Shown: positions 16,843 through 26,514, counted from the first letter of the stretch. The stretch: 64,000 bases of DNA from Aliiroseovarius sp. Z3 (GCF_029105185.1 NZ_JAFMZK010000003.1:124001-188000); one strand, 5' to 3'. The notes: generated from the sequence alone by a model not told the origin. Numbers and translations are program-made.

Positions 16843-18426
16843 ATGATCATCGCATCGGAGTCAGAACACCCGGATCATGACATGCAGATCATCCCTACCA
16901 TTTCGACAAATGGTCCCGTCGACAGCGATCTTCGGCAAACGCCCAAACTGGCGAAACGGCCGGCGACGCCGGGTATGGATATGCACACAAGCGTGTCCTT
17001 CTCTCTGGGTGGCGACATGTCGGTATCGTGGGCGGAAACAGACTCTTCCGCGTCGCCCCCGGCTGTTTCCATTCGCGCGCATGTAGATACACCAAGGCGA
17101 CAAGAAGACCCGGAAATCAGGATTCAGACAGAAACCAACGACCTCAAGATCGAAGCGCCAGAAGGGCAGGAAGGTACTGGCCTGCCGACGCCCGACCTTC
17201 CAACGCTTGCTGCATCCTATTCCGATCCAACCGGCACGACTTCGGAGTCGGGCGAAGTCAACAAGCAGGTTACACACGAGACTTCAGGATCTGTCGAGGG
17301 CGTGGCGCTGAATACCGGTGCAATGCATCGACCGCCGCCGGGAACGATGACCTCGTTGGTGGAGCTGGGCAGCTTGTCAACGATGCAATCTCCCACTCCA
17401 ACACTGACAACTGACCCTCTACAGGTGACATCCCAACCAAGGGACATTCAACAATTAAGCCATACGGCGCCGGTCACGGATCGTTCGTCTGCACCTATGG
17501 GCACCCCCTCTTCACCTCCGCCCCAACCTCCGCATCCAATTGAAAACAAGCCTTCTTTTATGACTCCGGCCGCTCAAACGACGCTGACACCCCCCGTCAC
17601 TGCCAATCCAGAAATTCGCGATCCTGCGCCGACACCGTTGGTCCATGCTTCCACTGGATTGCCCGAACCAAAGGCGGTCACAGCGACACCAAACGTAACC
17701 ATGGACGGCCGTTTGAGGTCGGCCCCTCACGCACAAGTGTTGGATGATCCGGCGCAGCCAACAGGATCAGAGCAACGGTCACTGGATGGATCGACAAATG
17801 GCGGAGCCAAAACCTCGCATCCGCAATCGACACCGATGCTGTCGTTAACTGCGACACCAGCTTCGGTTGGGTCTCCAAATCCAACCATAGCGGCAGTGCA
17901 TCCTGTGGATGACACGTTCACAACTGCCGAGACGTTTGTGGCGTCAGATGAACCTCTGCCAGAAATGACCGCGCCCCATTTTCGCGATGTGGGCCAGTCA
18001 GCTCCGACCGTTCGTGCACCGCCCGAATTGCCACGTCTGATCGCCGCGCAACTGGCTGATGTGGTGCGATCAAACCCTGACAAACCGGTCGAACTGACCC
18101 TAAACCCCGAAGAGCTTGGCCGCGTGCGGATGAGTTTTCAGACCGAGGCGGCTTCGCTGAATGTGTTCGTTCAGGTCGAGCGTCCCGAGACGCTGGACCT
18201 GATGCGCCGTCACATCGAGCAATTGGCGCAGGATATGCACGAGCTGGGCTATGACGAGGTCAGCTTCTCGTTCCAACAGCAGCAGCAAGACGCCGCTTCG
18301 AACGGACAGTCCCTGCCCGCCCCGCAACAGCAAAACCCCCGCGCCGACACCTCGGACCCCCATCTGGGACAGGACGTGGTTCAGATCCAGGTGGGTAACA
18401 CCACGGGCATCGACATTAGGATATAG
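16843..18426 (+). CDS. fliK: Flagellar hook-length control protein FliK
   Basis: 527 residues. Residues about 1-370 are low complexity, rich in Pro, Thr, Ser and Ala, as expected for the extended molecular ruler. The C-terminal domain is clear: LPRLIAAQLADVVRSNPDKPVELTLNPEELGRVRMSF, then VQVERPETLDLMRRHIEQLAQDMHELGYDEVSFSF, in parts. That domain switches export from hook to filament proteins. No good ribosome site precedes ATG 16843; ATG 16882 is an alternative. flgD follows at 12 bases. Confidence 0.88.
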   Translation: MIIASESEHPDHDMQIIPTISTNGPVDSDLRQTPKLAKRPATPGMDMHTSVSFSLGGDMSVSWAETDSSASPPAVSIRAHVDTPRRQEDPEIRIQTETNDLKIEAPEGQEGTGLPTPDLPTLAASYSDPTGTTSESGEVNKQVTHETSGSVEGVALNTGAMHRPPPGTMTSLVELGSLSTMQSPTPTLTTDPLQVTSQPRDIQQLSHTAPVTDRSSAPMGTPSSPPPQPPHPIENKPSFMTPAAQTTLTPPVTANPEIRDPAPTPLVHASTGLPEPKAVTATPNVTMDGRLRSAPHAQVLDDPAQPTGSEQRSLDGSTNGGAKTSHPQSTPMLSLTATPASVGSPNPTIAAVHPVDDTFTTAETFVASDEPLPEMTAPHFRDVGQSAPTVRAPPELPRLIAAQLADVVRSNPDKPVELTLNPEELGRVRMSFQTEAASLNVFVQVERPETLDLMRRHIEQLAQDMHELGYDEVSFSFQQQQQDAASNGQSLPAPQQQNPRADTSDPHLGQDVVQIQVGNTTGIDIRI

Positions 18427-18438
18427 AAAGGACAACCG

Positions 18439-19110
18439 ATGGACGTCTCTCCGACCATGCCCGCCGCGTTGACGGCTGGCCCCGCCCAATATTCCGAAGG
18501 GACGAAGAACGGCGACGCCGTAATCTCGTCCGATTTCGAGACTTTTCTGAAGATGCTGACCGCGCAGATGGAAAACCAGGATCCCCTCAACCCTATTGAA
18601 TCATCCGACTACGCTGTGCAGCTGGCCACCTTCTCGGGTGTCGAACAACAGGTGCGGACAAATGATTTGCTGGACGGTCTCGGTACGAAGCTCGGCCTGA
18701 TGGGGCTGTCCGATATTGCCGGCTGGGTCGGGATGGAAGCACGCGTTGCCGCCCCGGTTCTGTTCGACCAAACACCGGTCACTCTGGTGCCACAGCCGGC
18801 AATCGGTGCCGATGAAACCAGACTGGTCGTCAAGAACGCAGCGGGTGATATTGTCGAAAACAAAATTATCCCCACCTCGACCGATCCCATTCAATGGGCG
18901 GGCGTGGACCAATCAGGCAATCCCTTCCCGCGCGGCGTCTATTCGTTTGATCTGGTCAGCTCTGGTAACGGTGTTCACCTTTCCACCGAACCGGTGCAGG
19001 CGTTTAGCAAGATCACCGAAAGCCAGAATGCCGATGGCAAACTTTGGCTGATCCTTGAATCCGGGCAAAGGGTGCAGGCGGATTCGGTGTCGGCGATACG
19101 CGAACCCTGA
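18439..19110 (+). CDS. flgD: Flagellar hook assembly scaffold FlgD
   Basis: 223 residues. The FlgD N-terminal motif is FETFLKMLTAQMENQDPLNP with IESSDYAVQLATFSGVEQQVRTNDLL in two pieces. The C-terminal part has a FlgD Ig-like segment (PIQWAGVDQSGNPFPRGVYSFDLVSS). FlgD caps the growing hook and is a hook-type export substrate sensed with FliK, whose gene precedes it. AAAGGA precedes the ATG. Confidence 0.95.
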   Translation: MDVSPTMPAALTAGPAQYSEGTKNGDAVISSDFETFLKMLTAQMENQDPLNPIESSDYAVQLATFSGVEQQVRTNDLLDGLGTKLGLMGLSDIAGWVGMEARVAAPVLFDQTPVTLVPQPAIGADETRLVVKNAAGDIVENKIIPTSTDPIQWAGVDQSGNPFPRGVYSFDLVSSGNGVHLSTEPVQAFSKITESQNADGKLWLILESGQRVQADSVSAIREP

Positions 19111-19176
19111 TTGATACGGTTGCCCTTGATCCCCCGCCGCCCTAACTTGTCTTCGGTGTAAACAGGTGGCGCTGGA

Positions 19177-20043
19177 ATGGACGAGAATCTGACACGGTCA
19201 AAACGGGATCATCTGAGGCGTATCTGGTCAGATGCATCCGTGATCCCTGACAGCGCGGATTGGTCTTTGCTGACGGGCGGGCGCACCAATTTGATCTGGC
19301 GTGTCGATATGCCTGACGGGTCGTCCCTGGTGTGTAAACTGTTTCGTCCGAACACCGCGACACCGCTTTTCGCCAACGATGGCACCCGCGAGGCGCTGGC
19401 GTTGCGCGCCCTTGCCGGGTCATACATTGCACCAGAGCTGGTGGCCTTTCAGGACAGCACCTTTGGCGAAACCGTAATCTATCGACACATTGACGGCCTG
19501 CCATGGGGTGGCGATGTGGTGACTGTTGCGCGGGTGATGGCACGGCTTCACGCGCGCGGCTTGCCCGAGGGATTGCCGGAACAGACCGTCACACCAAATT
19601 CCTTGATCGCCGATGGTCATAACATGGCGCCTTCGGGCCTGATCTTACCGCCGACCCTTCCCCAAAGCCTGCCTGATGCGCGCCGTGCGTTTCTGCATGG
19701 CGACATCGTTCCCGGAAATCTGCTGGACACTTCGGATGGGTTGCAGCTGATCGATTGGCAATGCCCCTCCATTGGCGACCCCAGTGCCGATATCGCGATT
19801 TTTCTATCTCCGGCCATGCAGGTGCTCTATGGCCACCGCGCCCTAAGCAGCACCGAAATCGACCTTTTTCTGTCGGCATACCAAGTGGAGAGCGGCGACT
19901 CCCAGACTGTCGCACGCTATCGCGCCCTCGCCCCGCTGTATCACTGGCGCATGGCGACGTATTGCCTTTGGAAAAGCACGCGGGGTGATCGGGATTATGC
20001 CCGCGTCGCCACACTTGAGCTGGACGCGCTAGAGCAGGCTTGA
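19177..20043 (+). CDS. Aminoglycoside-phosphotransferase-fold kinase (choline/thiamine kinase-like)
   Basis: 288 residues with the APH/choline kinase fold. Seen: an ATP-binding start LLTGGRTNLIWRV with LVCKLFRP, catalytic FLHGDIVPGNLL, and the metal-binding LIDWQCPSIGDPSADIAIFLSP. The substrate is a small alcohol or amine that cannot be identified from sequence. It converges with ubiB and overlaps it by 15 bases. It is not AmgK, which is encoded separately near 52 kb. Confidence 0.8.
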   Translation: MDENLTRSKRDHLRRIWSDASVIPDSADWSLLTGGRTNLIWRVDMPDGSSLVCKLFRPNTATPLFANDGTREALALRALAGSYIAPELVAFQDSTFGETVIYRHIDGLPWGGDVVTVARVMARLHARGLPEGLPEQTVTPNSLIADGHNMAPSGLILPPTLPQSLPDARRAFLHGDIVPGNLLDTSDGLQLIDWQCPSIGDPSADIAIFLSPAMQVLYGHRALSSTEIDLFLSAYQVESGDSQTVARYRALAPLYHWRMATYCLWKSTRGDRDYARVATLELDALEQA

Positions 20044-21558
20044 AACCCACACGGCAACAAGGGCCAATCCGCCCCCAAGTGTCACGTATCCCATCGCCCG
20101 GACCGGACGCGCCTTGTCGGTTTCCGGCGGTGGCGTCGATTGTCGGATCAGGGCCGCTTCGGCCAGCTCTGGAAGACGCGGTCCAAACCGGGCCAGAACC
20201 CGCACGGTATGGGCCAGATCGCTCAACAATGCCTTGGGGCCAATCGAGTTGGCGATATAGCTTTCCACCACCGGCTTTGCGACCTGCCAGATATTGATAT
20301 TCGGGTTCAACGACCGGGCCACCCCTTCGACGACAACCATCGTGCGTTGCAGCAGGATCAGCTCGGTGCGGGTTTCCATCCCGAATTTCTCGGTCACTTC
20401 AAACAGGTAGGACAGAAGCCGCCCCATCGAAATCTGCGTGGCATCCATACCGAAGATCGGTTCACCCACGGCGCGCAGGGCGCGGGCAAACTCTTCGACA
20501 TTGCGGTCGGCAGGCACATAACCGGCCTCGAAATGCACCTCGGCCACCCGGCGATAGTCACGGTTGATGAAACCATACAGGATCTCGGCATAGACACGGC
20601 GGGTGTATTCGTCGATCCGCCCCATGATGCCAAAATCAATGGCGATGATGTCGCCGTTTGCCGCAAATTTCAGGTTGCCCTGATGCATGTCGCCGTGGAA
20701 AAGCCCATCGCGCAACGCGTGGGACAGGAACAATTGCAGCACGCGTTCGCCCAGCGCATCCATATCCAGCCCCGAGGCACGGATCGCCGGCAGGTCGTTT
20801 GCGGGTATCCCCTCGCCCCACCCCAAAGTCATGACGGTTCGTGCGGACAGGCCCCAGTTGACCTTGGGCACGACAAACCCGGCATCATGGGCGGTGTTTT
20901 CAGCAAACTCGCTGGCCGAGGCGCTTTCCAGCCGCAGGTCCAGTTCGCCCATCACCACGCCCTCGAAATGTTCGACGACGTCGGCGGGGCGCAGTCGGCG
21001 GGTCGAGGGCAACAGGAACTCGATCACGGCGGCCGAGAAATGGAAAGCGTCAATATCGGTGCGGAAGGCGCGTTCGATATGTGGGCGCAGAACCTTGACC
21101 GCGACCTCTTCCCCCGTGGCAGCGATGCGGGCCCGGTGCACCTGCGCAATTGACGCGGCGGCGACAGGTTCTGAAAATTCGGAAAACACATCGTCGATCT
21201 TGATGCCCAGTTCCTTCTCGATCATCTGCCGGGCCACGGCAGACGGGAACGGGGGCAGCTTGTCTTGAAGATACTGCAACTGATCGGAAAGCTCGGCGCC
21301 GACCACATCCGGGCGCGTCGACAGGATCTGGCCGAACTTGATATAGGCGGGGCCAAGCGCGGTGATTGCGCGGGTCAAAGGCGGCAAGGATGTGTCGCCC
21401 TTTTTACCCAGCCACGCGAACGGAAAGCCCACGATCCGGGCAGCCATGCGGATCATCGGCGGCGCGTTCATGGCGTCCAGCACGACCCCCATCGCGCCCG
21501 TCCGCTGAAAGGTCGCACCAGTGCGGATCAACCGCCAGATGTTGTGAGGTCCGCGCAT
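20029..21558 (-). CDS. ubiB: Ubiquinone biosynthesis kinase-like protein UbiB
   Basis: 509 residues of the UbiB/ABC1/ADCK family. Motifs: the family KFGQILSTRPD, the Ala-rich loop AAASIAQVHRARIAATGEEVAVKVL in parts, catalytic-type DGLFHGDMHQGNLKF and IIAIDFGIMGRID. A C-terminal hydrophobic pair (MGYVTLGGGLALVAVWVSSLL read in two parts) anchors it to the membrane. It supports coenzyme Q synthesis. It follows ubiE by one base, so the two are one operon. Confidence 0.95.
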   Translation of the reverse strand: MRGPHNIWRLIRTGATFQRTGAMGVVLDAMNAPPMIRMAARIVGFPFAWLGKKGDTSLPPLTRAITALGPAYIKFGQILSTRPDVVGAELSDQLQYLQDKLPPFPSAVARQMIEKELGIKIDDVFSEFSEPVAAASIAQVHRARIAATGEEVAVKVLRPHIERAFRTDIDAFHFSAAVIEFLLPSTRRLRPADVVEHFEGVVMGELDLRLESASASEFAENTAHDAGFVVPKVNWGLSARTVMTLGWGEGIPANDLPAIRASGLDMDALGERVLQLFLSHALRDGLFHGDMHQGNLKFAANGDIIAIDFGIMGRIDEYTRRVYAEILYGFINRDYRRVAEVHFEAGYVPADRNVEEFARALRAVGEPIFGMDATQISMGRLLSYLFEVTEKFGMETRTELILLQRTMVVVEGVARSLNPNINIWQVAKPVVESYIANSIGPKALLSDLAHTVRVLARFGPRLPELAEAALIRQSTPPPETDKARPVRAMGYVTLGGGLALVAVWVSSLL

Positions 21559-21559
21559 C

Positions 21560-22312
21560 CTAGATTTTCCACCCCGAATGCAGCGCGGCGATGCCCATCG
21601 ACAGGTTGCGGTATTTCACATTCTCGAACCCGGCTTGCCGGATCATTTGCGCGAACGTCTCTTGATCAGGGAACTTGCGGATGCTCTCGACCAGGTATTG
21701 GTAGCTGTCGGCGTCATTCGCGATCACTTTGCCCATGCGGGGAATGACGTTGAAGGAATAAAGGTCATAGAGCTTCTGCATCCCGTCATTGGGAAGCTGG
21801 CTGAACTCCAGCACCATCAGTCGACCGCCGGGTTTCAGCACGCGATAAGCCTCGGACAAGGCATCAGCGATCCGCGTCACGTTGCGAATGCCGAAACTGA
21901 TCGTGTAGCGGTCAAAGCTGTTGTCTTCGAACGGCAGGGCCATCGCGTCGCCAACGACCCAATCCAGCCGATCTGCCTTGTTGGCGGCATCGGCACGTTT
22001 GCGACCTTCGACCAGCATTGACTCGGTCATGTCCAGAACAACCGCCGATCCTTCCGGCGCGCGGTCCAGAAAGCGGAATGAGATGTCGCCGGTGCCACCT
22101 GCGACGTCCAGAAGCCGCTGACCATTCCGGGGGGCCAGCCAATCCATCATCGCGTCCTTCCAGACCCGGTGAATGCCGACCGACATGACATCATTCATAA
22201 TGTCATATTTCGACGCGACATTGGTGAAAACGCCATGGACCATCCCGGCCTTGTCATCCTCGGCCACGGTCTTGAACCCGAAATGGGTTGTTTTTGTCTT
22301 GGATGTGCTCAT
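21560..22312 (-). CDS. ubiE: Ubiquinone/menaquinone C-methyltransferase UbiE
   Basis: 250 residues. SAM-binding motif I is [17 protein letters not shown]. Family blocks are [44 protein letters not shown], and the C-terminal [17 protein letters not shown]. It methylates the benzoquinol ring in ubiquinone synthesis. Divergent from mutM with a 74-base gap, an arrangement common in alphaproteobacteria. Confidence 0.96.
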   Translation of the reverse strand: MSTSKTKTTHFGFKTVAEDDKAGMVHGVFTNVASKYDIMNDVMSVGIHRVWKDAMMDWLAPRNGQRLLDVAGGTGDISFRFLDRAPEGSAVVLDMTESMLVEGRKRADAANKADRLDWVVGDAMALPFEDNSFDRYTISFGIRNVTRIADALSEAYRVLKPGGRLMVLEFSQLPNDGMQKLYDLYSFNVIPRMGKVIANDADSYQYLVESIRKFPDQETFAQMIRQAGFENVKYRNLSMGIAALHSGWKI

Positions 22313-22386
22313 CGGGCTTGCCCATTCCTTAAGATTGATCCCTCATATCCCGACGAATACCCACGCACAATGGAGAGGCGCCCGAT

Positions 22387-23238
22387 ATGCCCGAATTACC
22401 AGAGGTCGAGACGGTTCGTCGCGGCCTGTCCCCCGTGATGGAAGGCGCGCAGATTGTTCGGGCCGATATCCGCCGTGAGGGGTTGCGTTGGCCCTTTCCC
22501 GACCGGATGGCGGATCGTCTAACCGGGGCGCGTGTGCAGCGTTTGGGACGTCGGTCGAAATACCTGCTGGCCGATCTGGATACGGGCGAGACCTTGATCA
22601 CCCATCTGGGTATGTCGGGGCGGCTGCTGATCTCGGGCCACCCGCTGGGTAAGTTTCATCACGACCATCCAGCGCCCGAAAAACACGATCACGTTGTGCT
22701 GGACATGGGTAATGGCGCGCGAGTGACCTTCAACGACCCACGACGCTTTGGCGCGATGGACCTGTGCGAAACATCCGGGCTTGAGGGCCACAAGCTCATC
22801 CGTGTGTTGGGTCCAGAACCGTTGGGCAATGCGTTTGATGAACGCTATCTGGTTGACGCCCTCAAGCACAGGAACTCCCCCATCAAAACCGCACTTCTGG
22901 ATCAGGGAATCATCGCCGGGCTTGGCAATATATACGTCTGCGAAGTGTTGTTTCGGGCGGGCATACACCCGGCGCGCAAAGCGTCACGGCTGTCTTCTGC
23001 CCGGATTTCCCGGCTCGTTCCGGTCATCCGCGATGTGCTTGGTGAGGCGATTGAAAGTGGCGGGTCGTCGTTGAACGATTACCGGCAGGCAGACGGCGAA
23101 CTGGGCTATTTCCAACACAATTTCCGGGTTTATGGACGCGAGGGCCAACCATGCGTGACGCAGGGTTGTGCTGGAAAAATACGGCGAATCACGCAATCCG
23201 GGCGTTCAACATTCTATTGTGCGCAATGCCAAAGATAA
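22387..23238 (+). CDS. mutM: Formamidopyrimidine-DNA glycosylase MutM (Fpg)
   Basis: 283 residues. It begins with [14 protein letters not shown], giving the catalytic Pro and Glu after Met removal. Further motifs are [34 protein letters not shown], and a C-terminal zinc finger with C-x5-C and YCAQCQR. It excises 8-oxoguanine and related lesions and cuts the abasic site. The start has a weak upstream ribosome site but matches the family exactly. Confidence 0.97.
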   Translation: MPELPEVETVRRGLSPVMEGAQIVRADIRREGLRWPFPDRMADRLTGARVQRLGRRSKYLLADLDTGETLITHLGMSGRLLISGHPLGKFHHDHPAPEKHDHVVLDMGNGARVTFNDPRRFGAMDLCETSGLEGHKLIRVLGPEPLGNAFDERYLVDALKHRNSPIKTALLDQGIIAGLGNIYVCEVLFRAGIHPARKASRLSSARISRLVPVIRDVLGEAIESGGSSLNDYRQADGELGYFQHNFRVYGREGQPCVTQGCAGKIRRITQSGRSTFYCAQCQR

Positions 23239-23304
23239 CTTGATCACTGGGGCGGGCACCCTTACGACTCCGCTTCGACCACCACGGACAATGGCAGGGG
23301 AACC

Positions 23305-24081
23305 ATGGCCTATAAAAATATTATCGTTGAGATCGAAGATCACATCTGTCTGATCAAGCTCAACCGACCCGATGCACTGAACGCGCTGAATCTTGACCTG
23401 CTGGGCGAACTTGGTGACGCCTTGGCGGACGCTCAGAAGAATGACAAGGCACGATGCATCGTGATCACCGGATCCGAAAAAGCCTTCGCCGCCGGGGCAG
23501 ACATCAAGATGATGGCCGAGAAAAGCTTCGTCGATGTCTTTGCCGGTGACCTGTTTACACCAGAAGAAGACGCGATCATGCGCATTCGCAAGCCGATCAT
23601 TGCAGCCGTATCCGGCTATGCGCTGGGCGGTGGCTGCGAGCTGGCCATGATGTGTGATTTTATCATTGCGGCCGACACTGCCAAGTTTGGCCAACCCGAG
23701 GTGAACCTTGGTGTGATGGCTGGCATGGGCGGTAGCCAGCGCCTGACCAAGCTGGTCGGTCGCGCCAAGTCCATGGACATGAACCTGACCGGCCGTTTCA
23801 TGGACGCGGAAGAGGCAGAGCGTTCGGGGCTGGTCAGCCGCGTCGTACCCGCCAAGAAGCTGATGGACGAAGCCATGGCCGCGGCGGCCAAGATCTCTGA
23901 AAAGTCGATGATCACGGTTATGGCGATCAAGGAATCGGTGAACCGTGCCGAGCAACTGCCGCTGACCGAAGGCATCCTGTTTGAACGCCGCCTGTTCCAT
24001 TCGCTCTTTGCGACCGAGGACCAGAAAGAAGGCATGGCGGCCTTTACCGAGAAGCGCGAACCGCAGTTCCGCGACAGGTAA
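23305..24081 (+). CDS. Enoyl-CoA hydratase
   Basis: 258 residues of the crotonase fold. The oxyanion-hole region is [14 protein letters not shown], and [47 protein letters not shown] (in parts) carries both catalytic Glu residues of a true hydratase. It hydrates 2-enoyl-CoA in beta-oxidation. AGGGGAACC precedes the ATG. The length and motifs match short-chain (EchA/PaaF-like) hydratases. Confidence 0.94.
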   Translation: MAYKNIIVEIEDHICLIKLNRPDALNALNLDLLGELGDALADAQKNDKARCIVITGSEKAFAAGADIKMMAEKSFVDVFAGDLFTPEEDAIMRIRKPIIAAVSGYALGGGCELAMMCDFIIAADTAKFGQPEVNLGVMAGMGGSQRLTKLVGRAKSMDMNLTGRFMDAEEAERSGLVSRVVPAKKLMDEAMAAAAKISEKSMITVMAIKESVNRAEQLPLTEGILFERRLFHSLFATEDQKEGMAAFTEKREPQFRDR

Positions 24082-24096
24082 CACTTTTTATGGGTT

Positions 24097-24124
24097 CCCT
24101 TTGCGGAGGTTTTTCCGTAAAGGG
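24097..24124 (+). other. Hairpin after the enoyl-CoA hydratase gene
   Basis: An eleven-base-pair stem (one G-T pair) with a six-base loop: CCCTTTGCGGA pairs with TCCGTAAAGGG. There is no T-run after it. It could end the hydratase transcript weakly or lie in the rpsT leader. Confidence 0.4.
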
Positions 24125-24241
24125 TGCCGTCATACATGCGCGTGAGGCCCGCTTTGGCCAGAATCACCGGTTCTGAACCCGGTCGGGTGCTGGCGCGCAG
24201 CTATTGAAACGTAAACCACACCCGATGAAGGGAACAGACAC

Positions 24242-24505
24242 ATGGCAAATTCGCCCCAGTCCAAAAAACGCGCTCGCCAGAGCGAAGCCCGTTTCGCTGT
24301 AAACAAAGCCCGCCGTTCGCGCATCCGCACCTTCCTGCGCAAAGTCGAAGAAGCAATCGAATCCGGCGACAAAGAAGCTGCGTCGGCAGCTCTGAAAGCC
24401 GCACAACCCGAATTGATGCGCGGCGTGACCAAAGGCGTTTATCACAAGAACACCGCAGCCCGGAAAGTGTCTCGCCTGGCCGCACGGGTCAAAGCCCTGG
24501 GCTGA
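24242..24505 (+). CDS. rpsT: 30S ribosomal protein S20
   Basis: 87 residues, the normal S20 length. It starts [20 protein letters not shown] after Met and contains [20 protein letters not shown] and the C-terminal [23 protein letters not shown]. It binds 16S rRNA in the small subunit. A strong rho-independent terminator follows, so dnaA transcription must start inside the next gap. Confidence 0.98.
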   Translation: MANSPQSKKRARQSEARFAVNKARRSRIRTFLRKVEEAIESGDKEAASAALKAAQPELMRGVTKGVYHKNTAARKVSRLAARVKALG

Positions 24506-24541
24506 TCCGATTCTGGTCAGAAGACCGGTTTTGAAAAACAG

Positions 24542-24580
24542 ACGGAGCGTGTCCTCAAAGGCACGCTCCGTTCTCGTTTT
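24542..24580 (+). terminator. Rho-independent terminator of rpsT
   Basis: A perfect ten-base-pair stem (ACGGAGCGTG / CACGCTCCGT) with a ten-base loop, then TCTCGTTTT. It lies 36 bases after the rpsT stop. Confidence 0.85.
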
Positions 24581-24727
24581 CGGCGGCAAAAATTGCATTA
24601 GTGCAAGCGGCTTGGGATTCGTTTTCGGAAAGGATGAGTCAAGCACGAGTTTCTATTGCGTGATCCATCGGCGGGTTGCTAGTTTGCCTTCAGCGATTCA
24701 CATCGCCGACTTGGGACTATGATACAA

Positions 24728-24745
24728 TCAAGGGTAAGCCCTTGA
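24728..24745. repeat. Inverted repeat upstream of dnaA (first)
   Basis: TCAAGGG and CCCTTGA, perfect seven-base arms around a four-base loop, followed by AAAAAT. Possible hairpin or protein site. Confidence 0.55.
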
Positions 24746-24751
24746 AAAATT

Positions 24752-24768
24752 AGGTTAAAATTTGACCT
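24752..24768. repeat. Imperfect palindrome upstream of dnaA (second)
   Basis: AGGT and ACCT end-arms flank TAAAATTTG. The 17-base site is symmetric except for one pair and its centre. It lies seven bases after the first repeat. Confidence 0.45.
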
Positions 24769-25009
24769 GAAGATTGAATCGGAGTCTGTCCGGTGCAATC
24801 GACGCAAGTTTTTGTTTCCGACTTGGGGGTCGGGATGAGTGCAAGCGTCAATCAGTGTTTGTCGGACCATTTTTGGCCCGGCGCCTAATCCTATTGTTAT
24901 GTCTCCCTGCCCGAAAGGGTGCCTCTGCAAACGACTCTGGTCTGACGCAGTGTGCATTCTGCGGTTCCGGGCACCTTGGTGAAGCGGCGTACACAGTTGC
25001 TGTGAATTG

Positions 25010-25029
25010 TTAAGCGTTTGCGCGCTTAA
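25010..25029. repeat. Inverted repeat in the dnaA leader (third)
   Basis: TTAAGCG and CGCTTAA, perfect seven-base arms around a six-base loop, 31 bases before the first possible dnaA ATG. The location allows a role as operator or mRNA hairpin. Confidence 0.55.
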
Positions 25030-25096
25030 AGGGTCGAAAGTTGGGTAACAAAGGCTGCCAATGAACAGCCTGTTTAAGAAACCGGGTCGAGGTGAC

Positions 25097-26467
25097 ATGA
25101 CGAACGAAGAATGGGGTCTTGTTCGAAACAAGCTGCAGAAGGCAGTCGGGCAGAACAACTATACCAATTGGATTGAACCGCTGGAATTTGCTGATCTGAA
25201 GAACGGCGTGGCCACGTTTCTGGTGCCAACCAATTTTATGGGCAATTGGGTAGATCGTAACTTCGGCGACAAAATTCTGCATCAGATGGTGGGGGAAGGC
25301 CTGAAGGTCTCGCGACTGGATTTCGAGGTTCCATCACGGACAGCCACGGCAAAACCGGCTTCGACGGTAGACGGCTCCGACTCGGCATCAGATCACGCGA
25401 AGTCTACCAAAACAGATCAGGGCGACCTGCCCGGCGCGCCGCTTTATGATCGGTTTACCTTTGACAATTTCGTGGTGGGCAAGCCCAACGAACTGGCCCA
25501 CGCGGCCGCCCGTCGTGTTGCCGAAGGTGGCCCCGTCACATTCAACCCTCTGTTCCTGTATGGCGGTGTCGGATTGGGCAAGACCCACCTGATGCACGCC
25601 ATCGCGCACGAGATGACGACCCGCAACCCGGACCTTCGTGTGGTCTATCTTTCCGCCGAGCAATTCATGTATCGCTTCGTGCAGGCTTTGCGCGAAAAGC
25701 AGATGATGGATTTCAAACAGCTGTTCCGCTCGGTCGATGTTCTGATGGTGGATGACGTGCAATTCATCGCGGGCAAAGACAGCACGCAAGAGGAATTCTT
25801 CCACACATTCAACGCGTTGGTGGACCAGAACAAGCAGATTATCATTTCCGGCGACCGCGCACCCGGCGAGATCAAGGACCTGGAAGACCGTATCAAAAGC
25901 CGACTGCAATGCGGCCTTGTAGTGGACCTGCACCCGACCGACTATGAGTTGCGGCTTGGTGTGCTTCAGAACAAGCTCAACGCGTATCGCGAACAGTATA
26001 ATGGGTTGGTGATCGCAGATGGGGTGCTGGAATTCATCGCCCACCGCATTTCAACCAATGTGCGGGTTCTGGAAGGCGCGTTGATGCGTCTGTTCGCCTT
26101 CGCCTCGCTTGTCGGACGCGAAGTGACGTTGGAGCTGGCACAGGATTGCCTGGGCGACATCCTTCGCGCGTCGGATCGCAAGGTGACGGTGGAAGAAATC
26201 CAGCGCAAGGTCAGCGAACATTACAACATCCGGCTGTCTGACCTGATCGGCCCCAAACGCGTGCGCACCATCGCCCGTCCGCGTCAGATTGCCATGTATC
26301 TGGCCAAGCATATGACATCGCGGTCATTGCCGGAAATCGGCCGCCGGTTCGGCGGACGCGACCACACCACCGTCATGCATGGGGTGAAGCGAATTGACGA
26401 ACTAAAAAGCGCCGACGACCAGATCGCCGAAGATCTTGAACTTCTGCGCCGTGCGCTTGAGGCCTGA
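25097..26467 (+). CDS. dnaA: Chromosomal replication initiator DnaA
   Basis: 456 residues from ATG 25097 (MTNEEWGLVRNKLQ, the usual domain I start, GAGG four bases upstream). ATG 25061 would add 12 residues and also has AAAGG upstream. The AAA+ domain shows LYGGVGLGKTHLMHAIAHE, VLMVDDVQFIAGKDSTQEEFFHTFNAL and DRIKSRLQCGL in parts. Domain IV has the DNA-binding signature GRDHTTVMHGVKRI. It melts the origin. The upstream terminator separates it from rpsT; dnaN follows after 136 bases. Confidence 0.97.
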   Translation: MTNEEWGLVRNKLQKAVGQNNYTNWIEPLEFADLKNGVATFLVPTNFMGNWVDRNFGDKILHQMVGEGLKVSRLDFEVPSRTATAKPASTVDGSDSASDHAKSTKTDQGDLPGAPLYDRFTFDNFVVGKPNELAHAAARRVAEGGPVTFNPLFLYGGVGLGKTHLMHAIAHEMTTRNPDLRVVYLSAEQFMYRFVQALREKQMMDFKQLFRSVDVLMVDDVQFIAGKDSTQEEFFHTFNALVDQNKQIIISGDRAPGEIKDLEDRIKSRLQCGLVVDLHPTDYELRLGVLQNKLNAYREQYNGLVIADGVLEFIAHRISTNVRVLEGALMRLFAFASLVGREVTLELAQDCLGDILRASDRKVTVEEIQRKVSEHYNIRLSDLIGPKRVRTIARPRQIAMYLAKHMTSRSLPEIGRRFGGRDHTTVMHGVKRIDELKSADDQIAEDLELLRRALEA

Positions 26468-26481
26468 ATTGGCACCACAAC

Positions 26482-26514
26482 GGCGGGTTTTGGGGCCTAT
26501 CCCCTTGACCCGCC
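26482..26514 (+). other. Hairpin after dnaA
   Basis: GGCGGGT pairs with ACCCGCC, and inside it GGGG pairs with CCCC around a five-base loop. No T-run follows, so a stabiliser or weak terminator is more likely than a strong one. Confidence 0.45.

Larger units (their letters stand above)
24581..25096 (+). promoter_or_regulatory. dnaA upstream region with GANTC sites and inverted repeats
   Basis: About 500 bases without a supported gene. Between rpsT and dnaA there are seven GANTC sites, at 24509, 24616, 24636, 24695, 24776, 24782 and 24933 (first base; the first lies just before the terminator). Three inverted repeats are present: 24728-24745, 24752-24768 and 25010-25029. No convincing TTATNCACA DnaA box was found, so I do not call an origin. 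Small open frames here have no family features and no ribosome site. The dnaA promoter must lie in this stretch. Confidence 0.6.

Noticed and set aside
24774-25013. 79-codon frame upstream of dnaA
   Set aside because: No ribosome site, no family features, and it spans the regulatory region.
24505-25096. Calling this gap the replication origin
   Set aside because: No DnaA-box cluster was seen; only GANTC sites and inverted repeats support it, which is not enough.
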